This document shows, in pieces, positions 1 through 8,262 of a DNA stretch of 64,000 bases. Numbering within the stretch: position 1 is the stretch's first letter; each line of letters opens with the position of its first letter. The stretch spans positions 471,692 to 535,691 of the forward strand of contig NZ_MAQX01000011.1 of the NCBI RefSeq assembly GCF_001682865.1, read 5' to 3'. Below the pieces are notes generated by a model. That model was not told the DNA's origin. It saw only the letters and a list, made by a program, of their open reading frames with translations, and did not search any database. Position numbers and translations under genes: made by a program. This DNA comes from Bacillus sp. FJAT-26390 (GTDB lineage Bacteria > Bacillota > Bacilli > Paenibacillales > Paenibacillaceae).

Positions 1-138
1 TTCTCATTATGGATGCTGAAGCTGATTACAAATGACATCCAAGCAAACAACGGCACATGGCCTATCGAACAATTGAAGCAGCAGCTTGACGAAACAACGT
101 CAAACCTCCTCCAATGCGCCAAAGGCTTACAGCTCTAG
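1..138 (+). CDS. C-terminal fragment of an unidentified protein
   Basis: The frame starting at base 1 is open for 45 codons and ends in TAG at 136-138. Its last residues (IEQLKQQLDETTSNLLQCA) look like a helical C-terminus, as in the ligand-binding end of TetR-type regulators, but that family is only a guess. The gene starts left of the window. It converges on lipL and the two stop codons overlap by four bases. Confidence 0.5.
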   Translation, partial: FSLWMLKLITNDIQANNGTWPIEQLKQQLDETTSNLLQCAKGLQL

Positions 139-1079
139 TCGGCTTCCTTCTCCTGAATCGCATACCTTGCGCGCAATACCGCTGCCATTGATAAAATCTG
201 CTCGGAGGTCGGCATGGCCAGCTTCTCCTCCGCTTCCCTTAAACCAGATTCCGTCTGCTGAGACAGGATTACTCCTTTGAGCGCATCTACAAAAGCTCGT
301 CCAGCGCCAGCGCCCAGATTCGTCAGCTGCTCCAAGCTAGCCGTGCTCTCTTCCGTCACCAGTGGAAAATCGCTCGCGTTTTGCCTATCTGCTGCTTTGT
401 CGTAGAAAGAGCGAACGAAGCCTGCCCGCTCCTGTCCTGACCCCTCCGCCACAACAAAGGCTTGCACGATATAGGCATGTGTCTGCCGCCGCTGCGCAAT
501 GCCGCAAAATTTCAACCCATCGATGCTCAAATCAAATTCGCCTGGACAATACGCTCCTCGTATTTCGCCCTTGTCGACTCGGCAGCCCGTTTCCTTCAGC
601 GCGTGACGGATCAACCCGTACATGCGCTCGAAATCTTCATGAAAATGAAACGAATCCACATCGGGCTTGCGCATAATAAGCGAAATATTGATGACCCCTA
701 AGTCAAGCGGTACAGCGGCTCCCCCTGAATTACGGACGGCGGTAGCCCATCCATCGGCTTGCAGTAGCCGCTCTGCTTCCGAGGCACCGGGTAGACGGCT
801 GTCTTTCAGCCCCATCACAAAACCTCTCGGATGGCGCCATATATGGCAGATTGCCGGCCCTCCCCGTCCCGTTTGCCTGCAAAGCAGCTCATCAAGCGCG
901 AACGGATATAATACATCCCGCTCATCAAGCTCATTCATCCGATCCAGCAGCAACACATTATCAAGTCCCAAATCCTCAATCGAATCCCATTCCATTCGTC
1001 TTCGCCCAGCCCTCTCCTGCTCATCGTTCCGCGTTGTTGCTCCAACATCTATTTTACCGATAAATGAGCATACATGCAT
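135..1079 (-). CDS. lipL: Octanoyl-[GcvH]:protein N-octanoyltransferase (LipL-like)
   Basis: Member of the biotin/lipoate A/B ligase fold. LipL moves octanoyl groups from GcvH to E2 subunits of 2-oxoacid dehydrogenases in the lipoate pathway of Bacilli. The sequence shows RNSGGAAVPLDLGVINISL and GAYCPGEFDLSIDG, whose cysteine matches the acyl-carrying catalytic Cys of LipL, followed by GIAQRR. These motifs fit LipL better than LipM or LplA. The start at 1079 has a good Shine-Dalgarno (AAGGGG, 8 nt upstream). The ATG at 995 would give about 286 residues, closer to the family length, so the first 28 residues are uncertain. It is divergent from the dehydrogenase gene. Confidence 0.85.
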   Translation of the reverse strand: MHVCSFIGKIDVGATTRNDEQERAGRRRMEWDSIEDLGLDNVLLLDRMNELDERDVLYPFALDELLCRQTGRGGPAICHIWRHPRGFVMGLKDSRLPGASEAERLLQADGWATAVRNSGGAAVPLDLGVINISLIMRKPDVDSFHFHEDFERMYGLIRHALKETGCRVDKGEIRGAYCPGEFDLSIDGLKFCGIAQRRQTHAYIVQAFVVAEGSGQERAGFVRSFYDKAADRQNASDFPLVTEESTASLEQLTNLGAGAGRAFVDALKGVILSQQTESGLREAEEKLAMPTSEQILSMAAVLRARYAIQEKEAD

Positions 1080-1135
1080 CTTCTATTCCCCTTTTAGGAC
1101 AAAATACAAATACCGATGGAGAAAGGGGCTAGATG

Positions 1136-2278
1136 ATGAAAGCACTCACTTATCAAGGAATGAAAAAAGTAAAGGTAAAAGAAGTTTCCGATGCTTCTAT
1201 TCAAAAGCCAGACGATGTATTAGTACGCATTACAACAACTGCAATTTGCGGCTCGGATCTCCATATTTATAATGGAGAAATTCCGAACATGCCAGATAAT
1301 TACGTGATTGGGCATGAGCCAATGGGAATCGTCGAAGCCGTTGGCCCCGAGGTCACACATGTCAAAAAAGGGGATCGTGTCATTATTCCGTTTAACGTCG
1401 CATGCGGCCAATGCTGGTTTTGCAATCATCAGCTTGAAAGCCAGTGTGACAATTCGAATGAATTTTTACATGGAGATTCAGGCGGATATTTTGGTTATTC
1501 GGAGACATACGGCGGGTATGCAGGCGGTCAAGCTGAATTGCTGCGCGTTCCTTACGGCAATTTTGTTCCGTTTAAAGTGCCAGAGGATGCAGAGCTTGAG
1601 GATGAGAAGCTTGTCTTCCTCTCCGACATTATTCCTACTGCGTATTGGAGCGTAGACAATGCAGGCGTCAAAAAAGGCGATACCGTTATTATTTTGGGGA
1701 GCGGTCCAGTAGGCTTGCTGACGCAAAAGTTCGCTTGGAAAAAAGGCGCAAAACGAGTCATTGCCGTCGATTATGCAAAGTACCGGTTAGAGCATGCCAA
1801 AAAAACGAATAAGGTCGAGACGTTTAACGTAGGAGAGATGGATGATCTTGTTGAGCATCTAAAAGAGATTACCGGCGGCGGAGCGGATGTGGTCATTGAT
1901 TGCGTCGGACTCGACTCAGAAAAAACAATCGCCGAAAAAATTCAAACGATGCTAAAGCTGCAAGGCGGCGGCTTGGGCGCTTTTCGGATGGCTGTTAATC
2001 TCGTTCGCAAGGGTGGCACAATACAGGTAACGGGTGTTTATGGAATGAATTATAATCTATTTCCGTTTGGGGACTTGTTTCGAAGAAACATCAACTTACG
2101 CATGGGACAGGCTCCCGTGATCCACTATATGCCTGAGCTCTATAGACAGATTAAAGCTGGCGAGTTTGATCCGACCGACATCATAACGCACCGGATTCAT
2201 TTGGAGGACGCAGAAAATGGCTACAAAATATTCAATAACAAGGAAGACGGCTGCATAAAGGTCGTCATTAAACCGTAA
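1136..2278 (+). CDS. Zinc-dependent alcohol/formaldehyde dehydrogenase-like protein
   Basis: Medium-chain dehydrogenase/reductase of the formaldehyde-dehydrogenase-like subgroup; it oxidises or reduces an alcohol/aldehyde pair with NAD(P). Catalytic zinc ligands lie in CGSDLH (about residue 38) and GHEPMG (about 61). The structural zinc lobe is the four-cysteine stretch CGQCWFCNHQLESQCD. The Rossmann motif is ILGSGPVGLL near residue 190. An in-frame ATG also occurs at 1133, but 1136 has the better spacing to AAAGGGG. It appears monocistronic. The exact substrate cannot be told from sequence. Confidence 0.88.
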   Translation: MKALTYQGMKKVKVKEVSDASIQKPDDVLVRITTTAICGSDLHIYNGEIPNMPDNYVIGHEPMGIVEAVGPEVTHVKKGDRVIIPFNVACGQCWFCNHQLESQCDNSNEFLHGDSGGYFGYSETYGGYAGGQAELLRVPYGNFVPFKVPEDAELEDEKLVFLSDIIPTAYWSVDNAGVKKGDTVIILGSGPVGLLTQKFAWKKGAKRVIAVDYAKYRLEHAKKTNKVETFNVGEMDDLVEHLKEITGGGADVVIDCVGLDSEKTIAEKIQTMLKLQGGGLGAFRMAVNLVRKGGTIQVTGVYGMNYNLFPFGDLFRRNINLRMGQAPVIHYMPELYRQIKAGEFDPTDIITHRIHLEDAENGYKIFNNKEDGCIKVVIKP

Positions 2279-2372
2279 ATCACGTTTATATGCCTCCTCC
2301 TTATTGCTAATGACCTGCGCTTTCACTACAATAAGGGTATTGTCATGCAGCGCCAAGGGGGATTCAATAAAC

Positions 2373-3239
2373 ATGGAAGCTATAAATGAAAAAGTCGCAT
2401 ATGAGAACCCATTGCTGTCGCTGCGCATTTTCCAAACGGTGCGCAATCTTGATGGATTTACGAACTGGCATTATCATAAGCAGCTTGAGCTGTTGCTCAT
2501 TTTGGAAGGTAATTTGGACATCTATGTGGATGAAGAGTGCTTCCATCTTGCGCCCGGAGACGTGGTCCTGATCGGGGCATCCGAGCTGCACCGCGATCGC
2601 AGCCATAGCACGCTCGATTATATCGTGCTCCAATTTGATCTTGAGCCCTTCTTTGATCAAAGCACGATTCCTTATATGCGTTATTTCTCAGAGACGCAGC
2701 TGCCGCTGAGCAAAGCCAACTATATTTTTGCGGAAAATAGTTCGGTTAAGCAGCAGACCGCATCATGCATTCAGCAAATATTAAATGAGGCGACCCACAA
2801 GGAAACCGGCTATGAGCTGGCCGTCAGCGTGCTTATTAAGCAAATATTGCTTCTGCTGCTGCGCCACGACAGCCGTAAGGTGCTGATCGAGCAGGATAAC
2901 TTCGACCGCATACGCCTAAAGCCCGTGCTGGACTATATCGAAAATCATTTGACCGATCGGATTCAGGTCGAAGAGGTTTGCAAAATCGCCAATATGAGCT
3001 ATTACTATTTCGTCAAATATTTTAAGAAAACGATTGGCTTATCGTTTACGGAATATGTAAACTATCGCAAAGTCAAATGGGCGGAGCGGATTTTGCTGAC
3101 GAAGGATTTAAGCATTTCGGAGGTTGGCGAACGAATCGGGATGCCGAATATGGCTCATTTTTATAAAATGTTCAAAAAATACAACGACTGCTCGCCGAAG
3201 CAATTCCAGCGTAAAATGCTCGTGTGGAACAGGCAATAG
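2373..3239 (+). CDS. AraC-family transcriptional regulator
   Basis: A one-component regulator of 288 residues. The N-terminal cupin-like domain (about residues 1-140) contains NWHYHKQLELLLILEG and a DVVLIG strand typical of the AraC ligand pocket. Two helix-turn-helix motifs occupy about 185-285 (IENHLTDRIQVEEVCKIANM and SISEVGERIGM). The start is set by AAGGGGGATT eight bases before the ATG; an upstream in-frame start at 2304 has no such signal. It may control the dehydrogenase gene just upstream, since they are co-directional and 94 bp apart, but this is inference. Confidence 0.85.
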   Translation: MEAINEKVAYENPLLSLRIFQTVRNLDGFTNWHYHKQLELLLILEGNLDIYVDEECFHLAPGDVVLIGASELHRDRSHSTLDYIVLQFDLEPFFDQSTIPYMRYFSETQLPLSKANYIFAENSSVKQQTASCIQQILNEATHKETGYELAVSVLIKQILLLLLRHDSRKVLIEQDNFDRIRLKPVLDYIENHLTDRIQVEEVCKIANMSYYYFVKYFKKTIGLSFTEYVNYRKVKWAERILLTKDLSISEVGERIGMPNMAHFYKMFKKYNDCSPKQFQRKMLVWNRQ

Positions 3240-3254
3240 CCAGCTTCAATGATT

Positions 3255-3300
3255 AAAAAAAGCTCGTCCGCCCTATAACTTCGGGGTAACGAGCTTTTTT
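3255..3300. terminator. Bidirectional intrinsic terminator
   Basis: Arms AAAAAGCTCGT and ACGAGCTTTTT enclose a 21-nt loop and give A/T runs on both sides. The structure serves the convergent AraC gene and the PhoP-like gene; the right arm lies inside the last codons of the response regulator. Confidence 0.75.
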
Positions 3301-3995
3301 GGCATAACGAGTTTGTAGCCGACGCCGCGAATGGATTCAATTTGGACCGATTGCTGCCCAAGCTCCAGCTTCTTCCTTAGCGAGCTCACATGAACGTCAA
3401 CCGTACGCTGGCCGCCGATATAATCGAAGCCCCATACGACATTCATCAGATCATCCCGAGTAATAACCATGCCCGGACGCTGCACAAGATAGAGCAATAC
3501 TTCGAACTCCTTCGGTCTAAGCGGGATGGCATCTCCGTTTAAAATAACCTCATACTTCTCCGGATAAATCGATAGGTCTCCGGCAGTGATAACCTTCTCC
3601 GTTGATTCAATCGGCTTGCTGTCGTCCAGCTGTGTCCGGCGCAGCACCGCAGATACGCGTGCAAGCAGCTCGGCAACGCCAAATGGCTTCGTAATATAAT
3701 CGTCTGCGCCATGTTTCAAGCCTTGCACGACTTCTTCCTCTGCATTGCGGGCCGTCAAAATAATGACTGGCGTTCTGACGCCGTTCTGGCGAAGGCGGTT
3801 CAATATTTCGAAGCCGTTCATGCCAGGCAGCATGATGTCCAGAATGACCAAATCGAAATTGCGCTGCAATGCGGCTTGCAAGCCTTCCCCGCCATGATCG
3901 ATAACGGTCGTTTCATAGCCCTCTTGGGTCAAGTTGTACGACAATAGTCTCGCTAATGTCGGTTCATCTTCAATGACGAGCACTTTATGCGACAT
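3273..3995 (-). CDS. phoP: PhoP/PhoB-like response regulator (OmpR family)
   Basis: A response regulator of 240 residues. The receiver domain has acidic residues E9, D10 and E11, phospho-acceptor Asp53 in VILDIMLPG, Thr in ILTA and Lys in TKPFG. The winged-helix DNA-binding domain (about 140-235) ends with TVDVHVSSLRKKL and SIRGVGYKL. It is the probable partner of the sensor kinase encoded just upstream on the same strand (119-bp gap). In Bacillus the order is phoP then phoR, whereas here the kinase comes first. The phosphate role is inferred from similarity and pairing; other OmpR regulators share the fold. Confidence 0.85.
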   Translation of the reverse strand: MSHKVLVIEDEPTLARLLSYNLTQEGYETTVIDHGGEGLQAALQRNFDLVILDIMLPGMNGFEILNRLRQNGVRTPVIILTARNAEEEVVQGLKHGADDYITKPFGVAELLARVSAVLRRTQLDDSKPIESTEKVITAGDLSIYPEKYEVILNGDAIPLRPKEFEVLLYLVQRPGMVITRDDLMNVVWGFDYIGGQRTVDVHVSSLRKKLELGQQSVQIESIRGVGYKLVMPKKLVTPKL

Positions 3996-4088
3996 GTTAC
4001 CTCCACTCCAACCTAGCGAATAGCAGCGTTATTCACGCTGCGTCCGCTTATTTATAGCTTTGCTTTTAAAGCTAGTTTATCATGGTTT

Positions 4089-4107
4089 CGTAAAGAATAG
4101 GTAAATC
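4089..4107 (-). promoter_or_regulatory. Candidate PhoP-box-like direct repeat
   Basis: On the minus strand upstream of the response regulator, TTTACC and TTTACG occur 5 bases apart (11-bp period). Bacillus PhoP binds TT(A/C/T)A(C/T)A repeats with this period, and each copy here matches five of six positions. A TATAAA follows about 35 bases further. Only two repeats are visible, so autoregulation is a weak inference. Confidence 0.25.
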
Positions 4108-4114
4108 TTTTTTT

Positions 4115-5899
4115 CTATTGCAGGACAGGCAGCTCGATTGTGAACGTTGAACCGACTCCCACAGCGCTTGTTACGGATATCGTTCCCTTATGCAGCTCTA
4201 CGAGATGCTTGACGATGGAGAGGCCAAGCCCCGTCCCGCCTGAGCTTCTCGAGCGTGCTTTGTCCACACGGTAAAAACGTTCGAATATGCGCGGCAAATC
4301 CTTTTTCGGAATGCCGATGCCGGAATCCGTAATTTGGATGCGAATGTGATCATCGCCCAGCCCTTCAACCTTAAGCGATACTTTTCCGCCCTCCGGCGTA
4401 TAATTAATGCCATTGGAGAGCAGATTCATAATAATTTGCCGCAGTCGATCCTCATCGGCTTCAACATAAAGGCCCGGCTCGATATTCATCGTAAGCTCGA
4501 TGTTTTTGCGGGAGGCTTCCGATTCCATAAGCCTGATCGATTTTTCTACGAAGCTGTCCACTTCGACCGGCGAGAATACGAGCGGCACGCGGCGCGACTC
4601 GATTTTGGACAGTTCCAGAATGTCTCCGATCAACCGGTTAAGGCGATCGCTCTCATCGAAGATGATTTGCAAAAACGAACGGGCCGTTTCTTCATCATTG
4701 ACCGCGCCGCCTAGCAGCGTCTCTGCAAAACCTTTGACAGCCGTGATCGGCGTCTTCAGCTCATGCGATACGTTAGCGACAAACTCGCTGCGCATCCGCT
4801 CCAGCCTGCGGATTGCCGATACGTCCTGCAGGACGAGCAGCACGCCGGAGAACTCATTGCCCTCTGGATGAATCGGCACGAGGTTAAGCTCAAGCAGCCT
4901 CTCCTCCGGAAAATAAAACGTGATCTCCTCACGCAAATGCTGCTTGCTCTTTAATCCCTCTTGAATCATTTGCGACAGCTCGTATTGCTGCTTAGCTTCC
5001 GCATAATGGCGTCCGACCAGCTCGCGGGCAGAGAAGCCAAGCACTTCCTCGGCACGCCTGTTCATCAGCACGATTTTGCCGCCGCGGTCAATCATCACGA
5101 TGCCGTTAATCATATTATCAAGCACGCTCTCGAGCTGATTCTCGTTTTGCTGAATGCGCGTCATTTGCACCTGAAGGCTGTCAGCCATCGCATTAATAGC
5201 GTTGCCAAGCTCGCCGATTTCATCCTGCTTCGTCACCTTCACTCGCGCGCGGTAATCCATGTTTTTAATTCGTTTTGCAACCTTCGTAATTTGCTCCAGC
5301 GGCCTAGTCAAGCCTAAAGCAAGGCGGTAGCTGATAATTGCTGCGATCAAGAAGAGCACAAGCAGGCCTGCCATAAGGCCCATCGTCAAGTTGCGGATGC
5401 TGTTTTCAACCTCTTTCAAGCTCATGGCAAGACGAATAACATCCGGTGCTTGATCCGGGATAACCTGAACCGGAATGGCGACATACATCATATTTTGCTT
5501 AACGGTTTCGCTAGCACGAATCGCTCTGCCGGTGCCTGACTTTAACGCTTCCTCTACTTCAATTCGACTAAGATGGTTGTCCATATATCTAGGGTCCCCA
5601 TCCGAATCGCCAAGAACTACACCGTCATTGCGAATAAAGGTTACGCGTGCGCCCGTATAACGCTTAAGCTCCTTTGCCTCTTCCGAATAATAGTCAAATA
5701 ACGAAGATAATTCGCCTGATTTCCATTCCATCTTTGCCGAAATAATTTGCATCTCGCGAACCATATTGTCTTCAAGCGCGTTTATATGGTTTTGATTAAA
5801 CGTTTTGACCATAAATAAGCCTGCTGCACTCACTGATAATGCGATCATCGCGATCATAATAAGCGTCAGCCTAGTGCGAAAGCTGTTCATCCGGTTCAC
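4115..5899 (-). CDS. phoR: PhoR/PnpS-like membrane sensor histidine kinase
   Basis: A sensor kinase of 594 residues. TM1 is at about 9-31, the extracytoplasmic sensor at 32-170, TM2 at about 172-194, HAMP at about 195-248 and a PAS domain at about 255-360. HisKA carries the phospho-accepting His379 in VSHELKTPITAVKGF. The ATPase domain has the N box (IIMNLLSNGINYTPEGG), DSGIGIP and GGTGLGLSIVKHL. This layout matches PhoR/PnpS kinases sensing phosphate limitation. It is transcribed before its likely partner regulator, and the spacing suggests the regulator may also have its own promoter. Confidence 0.85.
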   Translation of the reverse strand: MNRMNSFRTRLTLIMIAMIALSVSAAGLFMVKTFNQNHINALEDNMVREMQIISAKMEWKSGELSSLFDYYSEEAKELKRYTGARVTFIRNDGVVLGDSDGDPRYMDNHLSRIEVEEALKSGTGRAIRASETVKQNMMYVAIPVQVIPDQAPDVIRLAMSLKEVENSIRNLTMGLMAGLLVLFLIAAIISYRLALGLTRPLEQITKVAKRIKNMDYRARVKVTKQDEIGELGNAINAMADSLQVQMTRIQQNENQLESVLDNMINGIVMIDRGGKIVLMNRRAEEVLGFSARELVGRHYAEAKQQYELSQMIQEGLKSKQHLREEITFYFPEERLLELNLVPIHPEGNEFSGVLLVLQDVSAIRRLERMRSEFVANVSHELKTPITAVKGFAETLLGGAVNDEETARSFLQIIFDESDRLNRLIGDILELSKIESRRVPLVFSPVEVDSFVEKSIRLMESEASRKNIELTMNIEPGLYVEADEDRLRQIIMNLLSNGINYTPEGGKVSLKVEGLGDDHIRIQITDSGIGIPKKDLPRIFERFYRVDKARSRSSGGTGLGLSIVKHLVELHKGTISVTSAVGVGSTFTIELPVLQ

Positions 5900-5953
5900 T
5901 CCCTATGTTTGGTCAGGCCTACACCCTTTTGACGGTGCGTTTACATACATCGT

Positions 5954-6931
5954 TTATCGTACATGCGGCACTGTACTTTCGCTAGACTTGTTTTTATTAA
6001 GTTTTTGTAAAACGTAATGGTGCACCGTGGCGAACGGCTGTTGAATTAGAATCGATAATACGACGGGAACAGCTGCAAGCGGGCTGAAATAGCCAAGCGC
6101 GAGCACGATGCCAAGCGAAATATTGCGCATGCCGGTCGCATAAGACACGGTCACCTGCTGCTCGTTATTGCGAAGATACGCCGTTCCGATATAACCGAGG
6201 GCATAACATAAGCCAACCAGCACGACAACTAGCGGAACGAGCAGCAGCATATCCTGCTTCAGCTTATCCAGATGCGGCGCGATCGCCGATGCGTTCAGCG
6301 ATACCACGGCTACGAAGCAAAGCTTGGACAGCGGCGATGTGTACGGCTGAACGACTTGCTGAATGCGGCCTCGGCTCATTTGATTAAGCGCGACGCCGAT
6401 AATGGTAGGAAGCACGATTATGACAAGCAAATCAATAATGATAGGTCCCGCCTTCACATTAACCGATGAGTCAAAAAACAGATGAATGCCGGCCGGCACT
6501 ACAAGCGGACTAAGCGCCGAATCGAGTACGACCATTGCCAGCATAAGCGGAACGCTGCCGCCTGACATCCCTACCCAGAGAACCGTCGAGACGCCGATGG
6601 GAATAATCGTAAACAGAACAAGCCCGACGACATATGGTGAATCCGCTCCGAATACGAGGGCACCAAGTCCGTAGGCAGCTAGCGGAGACAACACGTGAGC
6701 GATCACGAAGGTGAGCACCATCACGCCCGGCCTTTTCATCACGATACGCAATTGCCCGAGGCCGCAGCCGATCGCCATCGTTAACGTTATATAGGCAAAT
6801 AAATAAGGGACTGATTTAATAAAAGGCTGCAGCTGCGAAGCAAATATAAAACCGAGTATCAAGGAACTCGGAATAATGATAAACATCCATCGTTCAAAAT
6901 GCCGGTTAAAAGCCAATCCAAATTCACGCAT
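5954..6931 (-). CDS. Bile acid:sodium symporter family (BASS) membrane transporter
   Basis: A polytopic membrane protein of 325 residues with about nine or ten hydrophobic segments, e.g. WMFIIIPSSLILGFIFASQL and LLVIIVLPTIIGVALNQ. The SBF/BASS fold is supported by the conserved GLGQL, ATGMRNISLGIVLAL and IPIGVSTVLW stretches. Members couple sodium entry to uptake of organic anions such as bile acids, pantothenate or 2-keto acids; the substrate here is unknown. The start at 6931 has GAGGAGAATAAC before ATG, which rules out the longer upstream frame. The gene is divergent from the HD-domain gene and shares its promoter region. Confidence 0.82.
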   Translation of the reverse strand: MREFGLAFNRHFERWMFIIIPSSLILGFIFASQLQPFIKSVPYLFAYITLTMAIGCGLGQLRIVMKRPGVMVLTFVIAHVLSPLAAYGLGALVFGADSPYVVGLVLFTIIPIGVSTVLWVGMSGGSVPLMLAMVVLDSALSPLVVPAGIHLFFDSSVNVKAGPIIIDLLVIIVLPTIIGVALNQMSRGRIQQVVQPYTSPLSKLCFVAVVSLNASAIAPHLDKLKQDMLLLVPLVVVLVGLCYALGYIGTAYLRNNEQQVTVSYATGMRNISLGIVLALGYFSPLAAVPVVLSILIQQPFATVHHYVLQKLNKNKSSESTVPHVR

Positions 6932-7045
6932 GTTATTCTCCTCATTTGCCTCATCTAGTCGTTTTTGTACATAAGCTTTATAATAACATAGACATTCCTG
7001 TACAGTAACGATAACGATGAATTCATGCTGGCAAAGGAGATAACG

Positions 7046-8188
7046 ATGAAAAACGGCAAGTTCACCAACACGATCATCCGTATGCAATACGTGCCAAGGT
7101 GGAGCGAATACGCGCCTCGTTTCGAGGACAATGCTTCCACGCATAGCTTTAGATGTGCCGCCTTGTCCATTCTTATCGGTATCATTGAAGAGAAAGTGTG
7201 CAATGAGCCGATCGACAAATTGAAGCTGCTCGCCAGAAGTTTATGGGGCGATTTAAATAACACGGGGACAGGCTCCATTAAGCACGTCACCAAGAAGGAA
7301 TCGCTCGTCATGAATCATATCCGCGACTTCGAGAAGGAGCTGAGCAAGGAGATCGTCTCCTATCTCTCGAAGTCTCTTCAGCCGCAGGCATATGATTATA
7401 TCGTAAATGCTCAGGATGACACGCATATCGGGCGATTGGTCGATGCCATCGATACGCTGGATGCTTACCTGTATTGTCACCGGGAATCCAGATACGATAC
7501 GAACCCTTTCTTTCATGCGAAACATCAGGAGCTTAGGCAGACTCTGCTTGATACGAAGCTCGAATCTATGGAATGGCTGCTGAACGAGTATGACAAGCAG
7601 GACGGCTTTTATGAATTCATCCAATACATCGTCAATTTGGACACGGTAAAACGGTGGAACGGCAGCTATAACCTCGTTCCGGACAATGATGCAACCCATT
7701 CCTTCCGCGTAGCCTCGCTTGCTTTGTTTAATGGCTTACTCGAAATCGAGCGCTTCGGCAGCACGAACATCGATCTTTATAAGCTGCTCGCCAAAGCAAC
7801 GCTGCATGATTTGCCCGAGGCGTTGTCCGGCGATGTCGTATCGAATTTCAAGCATAACAATCCAGACATCAAGCATGCGTTCGAGCAGTATGAGAAGGAA
7901 ACCGCGCGGTTTATGATCAATAAGCTGCCGTCGCTCTTTCACGAGGACATGATCGAATTTATCGCGCACAGCAAATCCGATGATTATATCGGCGAAATGG
8001 TCGATATTGCAGACAAGCTGGATGCCTTGATCAAGGCTAGCCTGGAGATGCGCAACAACCCTCATTACGCGGACACCTATTATCACCAGCTCGTCAAAAT
8101 CCAGCATCGCTACGAGAATCCTTGCGTTATTTTTTTTCTGGCCTATATATTGCATGATTTGACCTATTCGAATCTGATTGGACAATAG
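7046..8188 (+). CDS. Tandem YfbR-like HD-domain protein (one domain degenerate)
   Basis: A protein of 380 residues made of two related halves (about 1-175 and 190-365). Each starts with a similar helix and a histidine (ASTHSFRC, His33; DATHSFRV, His218). The second half keeps a full metal-binding HD set: His254-Asp255 in LHDLPEAL, plus an Asp in the VDIADKLDAL stretch. In the first half the equivalent of HD reads WGD, so the metal site is broken. Related HD proteins are 5'-nucleotidases or phosphohydrolases acting on nucleotides. The start is set by AAAGGAGATAACG. The substrate is unknown. Confidence 0.75.
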   Translation: MKNGKFTNTIIRMQYVPRWSEYAPRFEDNASTHSFRCAALSILIGIIEEKVCNEPIDKLKLLARSLWGDLNNTGTGSIKHVTKKESLVMNHIRDFEKELSKEIVSYLSKSLQPQAYDYIVNAQDDTHIGRLVDAIDTLDAYLYCHRESRYDTNPFFHAKHQELRQTLLDTKLESMEWLLNEYDKQDGFYEFIQYIVNLDTVKRWNGSYNLVPDNDATHSFRVASLALFNGLLEIERFGSTNIDLYKLLAKATLHDLPEALSGDVVSNFKHNNPDIKHAFEQYEKETARFMINKLPSLFHEDMIEFIAHSKSDDYIGEMVDIADKLDALIKASLEMRNNPHYADTYYHQLVKIQHRYENPCVIFFLAYILHDLTYSNLIGQ

Positions 8189-8210
8189 CTGCAACACTCA
8201 CCAAACATGA

Positions 8211-8241
8211 AAAAGACCGCGAGTATCATTCACTCGCAGTC
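8211..8241 (-). terminator. Intrinsic terminator after nagZ operon
   Basis: On the minus strand GACTGCGAGT pairs with ACTCGCGGTC (one G-T pair) around a 7-nt loop, followed by TTTTT. It lies just past the nagZ stop codon and ends the long amino-sugar operon. Confidence 0.75.
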
Positions 8242-8262
8242 TAACATCCTTATTCGTATACA

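Noticed and set aside
667..1272. Long plus-strand frame opposite lipL running into the dehydrogenase gene
   Set aside because: It is antisense to a well-supported gene, has no ribosome binding site and its protein is Ser/Arg-rich shadow sequence.
4334..4954. Several plus-strand frames opposite the sensor kinase
   Set aside because: They are antisense shadows of kinase motifs, with no start signals.
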